Source of the DNA: Fomes fomentarius
Lineage: Eukaryota; Basidiomycota; Agaricomycetes; Polyporales; Polyporaceae
Direction of reading: 5' to 3'
Length of the DNA: 64,000 bases
NCBI GenBank assembly: GCA_022606135.1
Contig: JABYQN010000003.1
Span: 1 to 64,000 of the forward strand
The notes below the pieces were generated by a model. It worked only from the letters and a program-made list of their open reading frames with translations, was not told the origin of the DNA and ran no database searches. Made by a program: the position numbers and the translations under genes. How positions within the stretch are numbered: the stretch's first letter is position 1; the number at the start of each line of letters is the position of its first letter. Positions 56,024 through 64,000 of the stretch are shown here, in pieces.

Positions 56024-56908
56024 GAAATCAAGGAGACGGAGAACGAGGATGACGAGGATATTGCTGCGGTATGTGTCAACCCCATTATCATGCCGACATG
56101 TCAACTCACTCGCATCACACAGCGGATCACAGCGGCCAAGGATCGTCGTCTTCCGGACATGACATCAATGGTGTTCTTCAAAAGGACAAAAAGGGTCGGC
56201 GCGCGGGGGCGTCGATATCTCCTCACGACTAAAATCGGTCCGAAGTTGGCCATAACCGAGGTGAAGTCGTTCAAACTCAAGGACGAAGACTCAGACCTAG
56301 ACAATGTCCTCGATACCGTGCTTGAAAAGGCACATGTCCAGAACGAACGTGCCGCAATGTGGCTGTTTGGCGAGGACAACAAGTTGCAGCAAATTGCGAG
56401 CTTCGTCGGGGCTGGACCGGCCTGGTCGTACGGCGAGTTTGACCGCATGTGGTATCATGACGTACACGGCCAAACATGGCCGAAAACCGCGAGAGAGGTC
56501 GAGGAATTCGAGGATCGGGATATTCTGAAGATGCATCGAAAGGAGCGCAAGCGCCGTCCGCTGAAGAAACGCAAGGTCGCGCGCAGTGATAGCTTTGGGG
56601 ACTCAGAGTTTGACAACGCAGACTATGAGCCGGACAGTGACCCCAGCTCGGACTCTGTCGACAACGCGCCCACTATGGATGGAGGAGTAAACGACCACAG
56701 GATTGCTGCAGAGTTGGGGGCGCATACGCGACTCCCCGCCCCCATCCTCGCGGAACTGTTTGGCGACCGTACATTCCTGTACATCCTCGATGAGGAGGGT
56801 CGTACAAGGCAAGCATTTGACATCATTGTGGACCGCATCCGGGGATGGTACAAGGACCGGACGGACGAGTATAGGCTCAACTTCGACGCTGATCCCCACA
56901 CGCCGTAG

Positions 56909-57445
56909 GACTCGTAAGTATGTGTCGCCATGCTCGCATTGAATCGCAAGGCTGACGCTCTCATGTGCACAGTGAGAAGAGACCGACGACCTGAGTCGAC
57001 TCGGGCTGTTGGTCGTACTACCTAGTACTAGCTCCCAGGTGTTGCGACGGTTGTGTTCTCCTAGTGATAAGCCTCTGTCATGGCGCAATGTAATGGTTTG
57101 AACGTTATGTATGACTAGCTTGTAGTCCCGCATAACAAATCCGATGCTATATGATCTTGCGTCTACCTCTTGCTCGCATTGGTGGCTATTGGTGGGCAGA
57201 TTGGGCGTGAGAACCCTAAAGTTTTAAGTGCAGGTCTCGATGGACCTGTAATCAAAGTCGACAGTTTCCGTCCGGCTCACTGCTGAGCGCTGAACGCCCC
57301 CAGTCCCCTTGCGTGAAACCTTGGACACTAGTTATGCGCACCATTAACACGCTCTAGGGAGTGGCACGGGCCTGAGGCCTGAGTCGCGACCATGATCCAT
57401 ATGCATGTAAGTATACACGATTTGAAGACGAGTCGAGCTCATCAC
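56909..57445. other. Intergenic between gene X and the oxidoreductase
   Basis: No gene. The region right after the gene X stop (56908) has a GTAAGTATG donor-like sequence, so a 3' untranslated intron is possible. Confidence 0.45.
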
Positions 57446-59715
57446 TCAATAATCAAAGTTCTCATACAGTATCTCTCCCTTCCCGTTCAACCAGCCCAGT
57501 AAGTCCTCCTTCAGCCTCGCACCAGCACACAGGTACCACCGGTCGCTTTCGACTCCGTCGACCAGATCCGCCTTAACCATCCTTCTGAGCTCAACCGCAA
57601 CACTCTTGCTTCGTAGCCTCTGAACTACTCCGCCTTCAGCACCGACGCGCAGCCTCCCGTCCCGCCCCGTCAAGAACACTCGGGCCTTGTCCGCGAGGGC
57701 GGGATATTGCTCGAATACATCACCGACCAGCGCCGCGTCGACGACGCCCAAGGTCCAGAAAAGCGCGATCGAGGCAGGCTCAAGCATACCGCCAAATAGA
57801 GCGGCCAACAAAGGGGTGACACCGACAGTACACGCCGCACCCCATGCTTCCCCCTCCTCTTATGCTCACTCTTTCTACTGGCCCCGTCTATCTACCTTAC
57901 ATCTCAAACTGCTAATGGCATGACCGCGTCGCCTCGGTCTCCGCACACATTTCCCCTCCTGCCGTCCAGTTTGACCCGTTGATAGTTTATCATGTAGCTA
58001 CCTTGCAGAGTACTGCCTACCATAGGGCTCGGCCCTCAAGGGCAATAAACGAGGATTACAAAAAAAAAAGAAAAAAAAAACAAAGGGGTGATACCCACAC
58101 CGTTCGCGACGTAAGGCGTGACCCGTCCAGGACTCGAAGACACTCGGAAGTCGCCTCCAAAGCCAACAACACGGAGGGCGGGAGGGGCGCGTGCGCTGCT
58201 CGCGAAGAGACGGCCGGTGACAGGCCCTTTACGGCGAACCATAATGTCGAAGGACGTGCTGAAGGGGACGTCTGTGCCAGTATCGGGACTATCAATGGTC
58301 CTGGGGGGTAGACACGCACGCCAACCGGAGGCACCAGTGACAGTGAATGTGCGCACAATATCATCGTTCAAGCTCTTGGGATCGTCATCGCGCATGTGAC
58401 TGTAACCCTGATAGAGCTCCTCCGATGCGTCGAGCGCGACCCACTGGCCTGGCACGATACGTGCAGGACGGTCGAGGGTGAAGGTGAAGCGCGCGACAGT
58501 AGGTGTGATGAGCTCCTTGGAGGTGAGCGTCACGGCGACGCGCGGTGCCTGGACGGTCTGAGAGAGCAGGCTACCTTCGGCAGCGAGACACCACACGGGC
58601 GGATTATAGGGGCTCACTCCCTGGTCAGAGCTTTCCACAGGCTTGCCCCGGAAGGGGAGGCCGCGACGGACAAACCGTGCGCCAGTCACGGCGAACGAGA
58701 CGGCGACGTTAGAGTGCGGAAGGAGGTCAGCGGCGGCACGTCCAATGTGGACCTTGGTCGTGCCGGTCAGGTAAAGGACGTCGCCGGTGGTGAAATCGAG
58801 GAAGCAGAAGCCAGCTTTCGGATTGTTGTGTAGATTGCCGAGTGTCTGGTAGAGGCGATTACCCGAGTATTCAGGATAGACGAGCGTAGTTGGTGAAGAG
58901 GGTACGATGCGAACGAAGCCCGCGAGGCCGCCGCGGTAGTTCACGTCCATGTCATGATTCGCGTTGTGAGACGCGATGAAGAACATGTCGGCCTTGTTGA
59001 TAAGCGCATGAGCTTCGGTTGTGAGGACGGGCGAGGTGGAGGCGAGTTTCGGTTGAGGCGCTACGGGGGTGATGATTTTGGAGTTGAGGTATTTCGGACA
59101 ATTACCTAGGCAAGTATCGCGAACGTACGTTAGTATGCATAAGACCAACTTGCGTTGAACGTACCGAGACTCTGCTCTATCCTCACCACCAATTGCATCT
59201 GCCCTGCGCCATCATCTTCTCCGGTCTGCCTCACGCTCACAATCCCATCTTTAGTCTTTGACCTGCCCAAGCTTGCCACGACCATCCGGCCATACAATTT
59301 CACCCTTTTCCTCGTCACCAGGTCAAACGTCAAGCCACCGATCATCCTTCCTACTCCCTCGTCTTTAACAATCTCTCCCTCAGCCTTTGAATTCACCAGC
59401 GCCTGAGCGACAGGATCGTATCGTCGATCAATCGAGGCGCGAACAACCATAATCGAATTAGCCAGTGGTTGCGCAAACCCTGGCTCTCCGCCCCAAACGG
59501 TGACCCAGGGATGGGCCTTGGGCATCCAGGGTGCCAACAGCCAGGAGAGGCGCGCGCGCGAGCATAGTGGCGGCCTGTGTGCTGAGGAAGGTGGTGGTGG
59601 GATTGTAATCCCGGCGAGCTGAGGGGAGGAGCTGCTGCATGGCTAGTTCGCCGTCGGACCAGGGCATTGCGAAGGAGGTCATGATAAAGATCGAGTTTCG
59701 GATACTGGCGCACAC
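57446..59715 (-). pseudogene. Flavin oxidoreductase (PNPOx-like plus FAD/NAD domain), inactivated
   Basis: Minus strand, start about 59682-59715. The N-terminal part is a pyridoxamine-phosphate-oxidase-like split barrel (PWSDGELAMQQLL, LAVGTLDAQG, then WVTVWGGEPGFAQPL, later NHDMDVNYRGGLAGFVRI). Then a ferredoxin-reductase-type FAD domain (RFTFTLDRPARIVPGQW, RTFTVTG) and an NAD domain (GVGITPL, LFWTLGVVDAALV, FLTGRDGRL). Two lesions: a one-base frame change near 59522 between LDAQG and HPWVTVW, and an insertion of about 250 bp exactly inside GVGITPL|LAALFGG (57828-58079) that ends the frame after FFFSFFFVIL. Both halves are otherwise conserved, so inactivation is probably recent. Confidence 0.8.
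57828..58079 (+). mobile_element. Poly(A)-tailed retroposed insertion (SINE-like), about 250 bp
   Basis: The insert sits inside the oxidoreductase gene, bounded by near-direct repeats ACAAAGGGGTGACACCGAC (57808-57826) and ACAAAGGGGTGATACCCAC (58080-58098), an imperfect target duplication of about 19 bp. The plus-strand 3' end is an A-rich tail of about 20 bp (A9-10, G, A10). A long target duplicate plus a 3' poly(A) is the hallmark of LINE-driven retroposition. The body has no coding frame. Its 3' half contains GGGCTCGGCCCTCAAGGGCA, a possible hairpin. I could not find a clear pol III A or B box, so whether it is a true SINE or a retroposed RNA is open. Confidence 0.75.
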
Positions 59716-60200
59716 GCAGATGCGGTCGATCTACGATATGGCGCGGCGAAAAACGCTGCTGGATATGAATGAGTGAGCTTTGGCTGTGACGGGTTATATG
59801 TAGGTAAGGTGGTCGCTGTACAACATGCTAGCTCGCAAACGCACCTGCTCACCAGAGAACTTGCTATATGATTTGACGGCATCGGGCATGATGCCCATGA
59901 CCGAGAGCGAAGATCCCTTAGTCAGGTTACGTACCTATTCGGAGAAAGCCGACATAGGATGCGACACTGGCAGTTGAGTGTGACCCTGAGACGGATTGCT
60001 AAGCGTGGCGGTTGAACTACAAGATTGACAACCAAATGTTCCTATAAAATCAACTAGAAATCAATCTCTGAAAAGCGGTCGGGATGTTAGCATGCAACGC
60101 CGTCGAGGAGGAACCATGCTTACAGGCTACAGCCGGAACTCTACGGGGACGGTGAACGCATCCCGAGATATGTATGTCATTCAACCCAAAGAGAGGAAGT
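59716..60200. other. Intergenic between the oxidoreductase and XPF
   Basis: No gene. It holds the oxidoreductase promoter on the left and the XPF 3' flank on the right. Confidence 0.5.
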
Positions 60201-63200
60201 TCACTTCCTCCTTCGCGGCGCCTCCCCACGATGAATGAACTCCCAACACGCCTTGCCCGGCTCGACACCCAACATCTCCTGCACCTCCTTCATATCCAAC
60301 TCACAAAGCTCGCGCACGCTCCCCACCCGACTCATCACATGCTTCACGTTCTTCGCCGTTATCCCGGGAAGGGAGCGCAACAGCTCCTCTGCCGCAGCGT
60401 TCACGCCCGCCCCCGCCTCAGGGTCCTCCTCCGCGCCGACCAGCACGGCTTTCGCCGGATCCGGCTGCACGGCTTGCGTCTTGAGGTCATTGAATATCTC
60501 TGCTGTTGCGTAGGGCGAGGACGACCAAATGATTCGAACGCGCGGGAACGTCAGCGTGAGGAGGACCAACTTTGACTGTATGGATTGGGAGGCTGTCGTC
60601 GCCGTGTCGGATCGGGGGTCTTGTTTCTTCTTTGGTGGATACTTGTTCGACTTGCCGTAGGACTTGATGTCTGTGACAGCCTGAACACCAGGTTAGATGG
60701 AGTACCGCACGACGCGGAACTACCCACCTCGAGCGAAAACGACTTGTGCTCTTCAAATTCGATGAGCAAGATCGGCTGCTTGTAGTGCGCGGACATCACC
60801 TCGCACTGTGTGTACCTGATCAAATATATTAGTGAATGAACTCGCGACGTCAGGGACTGCGCACAATCGGCCGCTATTGAAACTAGCCACAAGATCCGGT
60901 ATGCTCTTCCGCTCAACGCAGATATCCGGAGTGAGGATGTAGTCGCCTACAGTCAGGGTCACTGGAAGGACCAGCAATCCAGATGCATGCAACAGTGAGG
61001 GCAGAGACGACCGGAACTCTCGCATGTCGACGATGACCTGACGATAGACGATGAACACACTCATCACCATGAAGCTGTAACGCACTCACCCGAGCTGGCT
61101 CGATACTCGCTTCCTTCCTGCCACCAGCCATACGCGTACTGATCGTCTTGATGATAGCCTCACCAGCCGCGGAAGTACGGTCTTCATGAATTGGCATGAG
61201 CATTGACTAAGATGCACAGTCAGACCGCGTATCTTTCACATCGGAGGTAACTTACCCCCCGCTCCTTAATCAGCCGCTCAAACGACTCCTTCTCGCGACG
61301 CAGCCCAGTGAGGTACTTGCCCTCCTCGCAGCTGAGCTTGTACATCATGAAGTACACGCGCACGCCCAAGCCCGGATTAGAGTTTCGGTAGACCTAGGTA
61401 CGGTACGGACGTCTGAGCTGTGCAAAATCTTGTCAAAGATGCAGAAAATATACCTCCAGCCGCCGAATAAACTCGAGGTTCGGTTCAAACATGACGATGA
61501 AGCGCGGTTTGATCTCCTGTAAGACGAGGTCGTCCGAGTCGTCCGAATATGGTCGCACCAGGACAGTCTGCGCCGGCGCGAGAAGCCCATAGTTTGCGTC
61601 AAAATCATCGTCCATGGTGAATAGCTGGAACTCCTGCGCTAATGAGGCCTCTGCCTGCTCGATACTCTGCGAAGACAGGCTGAGAACATACGATGAGTGA
61701 AACCCGTTCGTCACCGCGGAAGCCATCGGAGACTTACAATGAAGCGATATCTTCCGCCTCCCTCTTGATCTCGCCCTCACCCATGACATCACCCGAAGCA
61801 CGAGCGGGATCTCGTCCACTCGGTGCAGGAGTAGGGGCACCTCCTCGCACTCGTCGCCGGTTCGCCGCTCGATCCTGTTTCTCTCGGTCCTTCCGCTTCA
61901 ACGCCTCGCTCACCCCATCGTCCCCCTTCGCTCTACCTTGGGGAAGGGCGATCGGTCCTTTACCCTCTGCCTTGCGCTCGGTGAGCTTCCCCTTCCACCA
62001 GAGATATAGACGTAGCTTATCCTCCATCATGCGCCGCCCCTGCGACCCGCGCGGTGCATCCGCGTCCATCGCCGCGAGGTACTCCTTGATGAGCGTACAG
62101 GTATGCAGTGAAGAGGCCATGATGAGGACAGTGTTCGTCCCCGGAGAATCTGCTCATTGGTTAATTTCTGCCATTCAAAATGAGAGAGCGACGGACGTGA
62201 AGATAGGTGCGGCTCAAGTCTAATCATCTCTTCTTCTATCTCCTGCAGGACCTCCGCAAGGAGCGACCACTTTGGCAACTCCTCTAACACGGGCTGCATC
62301 CCGTCCGGCAACCAGGGTTTTCGCTTCTCCTTCTCCTTCTTGCTCGCGCCGCTTCGACTTCCGCTACCACCCGTCCGTCCCTGCACCTCTGCCTCGAGCT
62401 CGTCCACAATCGCCCACTGGTAGTCATCATCCTCGACAAGATCGATAACGTCTGGGGGTGGCGCAGGTGTCTGCGCCGGGTTGGGCACAGCCGACATGAC
62501 GTAGCAGCGCCGCTTCGCGTACTGAAAGATGATGTTCGCCGCGTCGGTGAGCATCCACGGTGATTGATTTTGTCGCGCGTTCCCTGATCCACTTGTTGTG
62601 TTGGACGCAATCAATGTCTCCAGGTACGCGTGAAATGCGAGTGCATCGTAGCTCAATAGGTAGCTATGAGGACAGGAGCGTGATGCGTGAAGCCAAGGAC
62701 GCCGAGGTGCAACGATGATGCTTACTTCAGCAGACGTCGGAGTGTGGCGAGGTCGCTCACGAGCTGCTTGGTGCGCGGCCCGACTTTATGCCACACAGGG
62801 TCGAGCATACGGCGTACTATCATGTCGAAAGAGCGGAAATACGCGTTGTCGATCGTCAAGTCGTCTAAATCCAGCTGAAGTAGTAGCGATGAGAACAGCA
62901 CAGCAGCATAGGGGCGAGCGAAGTTACCGTTGAATTCGCGCGTTTCAGTTCAGACAGCGTCATGGTCATACATTGGAGGATTGCATGGTGAACCTCGGAC
63001 ATGGCTTCGGACATGTCTTGATGTAACTCGACGATATCAGGACTCTTCCTGTCAAGAGACTCCTTAATCTCCGCATGAAAGCTATCACAAGTGAGCGACA
63101 GGACCGTCCTAGAGATGTGTTGACTACCTACCGCGGGTAGATGTGTACTGTACGGAGCTGGAGCTCCTTCATGATAGTCCGCAAGGGCGACATGCCGCTG

Positions 63201-63864
63201 GTGATGTGCTCTGGTTGGTCAGAAAAGGCTTTGAGGAAGCCGTTCTTGTTCTTCTCGCGGTATAGGCGTACAATGAATGCTTCCGCAGAAGTGGGAGTCA
63301 CTCTGACGACTAGTCATGATGCCATTGGGCTGAACAAGGATGGCTGAGCGCACCTCTCGGCATGCAGGACGAGTATGCCAGTTATGAGATGGGTGGGGAT
63401 TTCAGACGTGAGCATGTCGACGGTGAATATCTGGGATGTTATTGAGACGAGTCCGCCCTTCTTGTACAGGTCTTGCCTGCATGCGTCCAATCAGAACATC
63501 AGCTCGCGCACTCGCTCATCCAGTCACATCGTGTGTCACCTTCCACCCATACCTTATACATTCTTCCCGCGGTAGAGTATGACAGTAGGCGCACTTACCT
63601 GTCCTTCCTCCCCGTCTCGAACCCAACAATGCGCAGCCCAGGGTTTCTACAGCCCATCACCCCGAGCTCTTCTCCAATGGCGGCCTCTTCCTCAGGTGTC
63701 GCATTGACAAGAAGAACGAGGTTTTGCGGTGAATCATAGATTTGGAGCAACTTGCACACAATGCGTCGAAGGCCGAGGCCGCGAGCGAGCAGCACGAGCT
63801 CTGACGTCGCTGGGTCGTGCACTTTGTTGAGGATGGACGTGTGGAATGGGAGTAGGACAGACAT
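60201..63864 (-). CDS. DNA repair endonuclease XPF/Rad1 (ERCC4 family)
   Basis: About twelve exons, start at 63864 ([18 protein letters not shown]), exon 1 63599-63864, stop at 60201. The N-terminal helicase-like domain is inactive, as in the family ([40 protein letters not shown]). Then a charged linker, a second helicase-like lobe ([20 protein letters not shown]), the ERCC4 nuclease ([55 protein letters not shown]) with the metal-binding GDY...VERK motif intact, and a C-terminal helix-hairpin-helix pair ([20 protein letters not shown]) that binds the ERCC1/Rad10 partner. The complex cuts 5' of bulky lesions in nucleotide excision repair and in crosslink repair. No lesion seen; I did not resolve all splice junctions. 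Confidence 0.93.
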
Positions 63865-64000
63865 GGTGATAATGCGCTTTCAATCACGAACACTATGTTT
63901 CAGCATGCATGCGAACGAGGAGGAAAAGAGATGACGGCCGTCTGGAGTCAAGATGTGACCGACGTTTGGCGCCCAACGCACTCACTATGATCAGTGACGT
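63865..64000 (-). promoter_or_regulatory. Upstream region of XPF
   Basis: The sequence before the XPF start runs to the window edge. No specific element recognised. Confidence 0.4.

Larger units (their letters stand above)
48242..56908 (+). pseudogene. Gene X, acidic protein of unknown function, split by a Gypsy insertion
   Basis: Exons 48242-49245, 49311-49340 continued at 56029-56068, and 56123-56908. If the 6,683-bp insert and one copy of the GAAAT duplicate are ignored, the three exons join in frame (1,860 bp, 619 aa). The N-terminus starts MSHSRRAASARRRATTVRS. It is followed by very acidic Asp/Gly/Glu repeats, a helical stretch (SKALKEVEEKLAGQIARAL), then after the insert a folded C-terminal part with ITEVKSFKLKDEDSDLDNVL, ERAAMWLFGEDNKLQQIASF, a basic RKERKRRPLKKRKVAR nuclear-signal-like patch, and ELFGDRTFLYILDEEGR. 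I do not recognise it. The in-frame left part, up to the LTR, could still yield a truncated acidic protein. Confidence 0.8.

Noticed and set aside
1..64000. CRISPR arrays, operons, bacterial ribosome-binding sites
   Set aside because: The window is eukaryotic: spliced genes, retrotransposons and TATA promoters; no regularly spaced repeats.

Overview
This is a 64 kb nuclear segment of a filamentous basidiomycete, most likely an Agaricomycete. Genes are split by many short GT-AG introns (about 45-100 bp), promoters are pyrimidine-rich, and several families here are typical of that group: Ure2p-type glutathione transferases (GSTs), a multipass membrane protein of Agaricomycete type, a chromodomain Ty3/Gypsy element and a large CACTG-ended DNA transposon. 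I saw no tRNA, rRNA or CRISPR array.

Layout. 0-4.6 kb: a proline-rich protein of unknown function, then a chimeric duplicate made of a dead dynein light chain (LC8) copy joined to a copy of the 3' end of the proline-rich gene. 6.9-8.5 kb: a multi-exon membrane protein. 10.3-10.7 kb: intact LC8 gene. 11.3-14.6 kb: Axl2/cadherin-like surface protein with one apparent frameshift. 15.2-18.2 kb: intact 12-exon siderophore-iron transporter (MFS). 19.0-28 kb: GST cluster with three intact genes, two decayed copies in inverted orientation, and a 2.36 kb non-autonomous LTR element inside one of them. 28.4-30.5 kb: fragments and members of small unknown families, here called families A, B and X.

30.66-40.13 kb: a complete CACTG-ended transposon with subterminal palindromic repeats, a degenerate transposase and an intact second gene. 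40.6-42.6 kb: two truncated genes (DUF2235 first exon; N-terminal piece of a fatty-acid dioxygenase). 42.6-48 kb: a segmental copy of the GST region followed by another A-B block and one more A gene. 48.2-56.9 kb: gene X, split by a 6,683 bp Ty3/Gypsy chromovirus with 5 bp target duplications and nearly identical LTRs. 57.4-59.7 kb: a flavin oxidoreductase pseudogene with a frameshift and a poly(A)-tailed insertion. 60.2-63.9 kb: the DNA-repair nuclease XPF/Rad1.

Two themes run through the window. Conserved single-copy genes (LC8, Axl2-like, siderophore transporter, XPF) flank a fast-evolving core of about 38 kb. That core was built by segmental duplication of GST and A/B units and by at least four insertions of different kinds. 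The best candidate for undescribed biology is the A/B small-protein family; its function cannot be read from the sequence.
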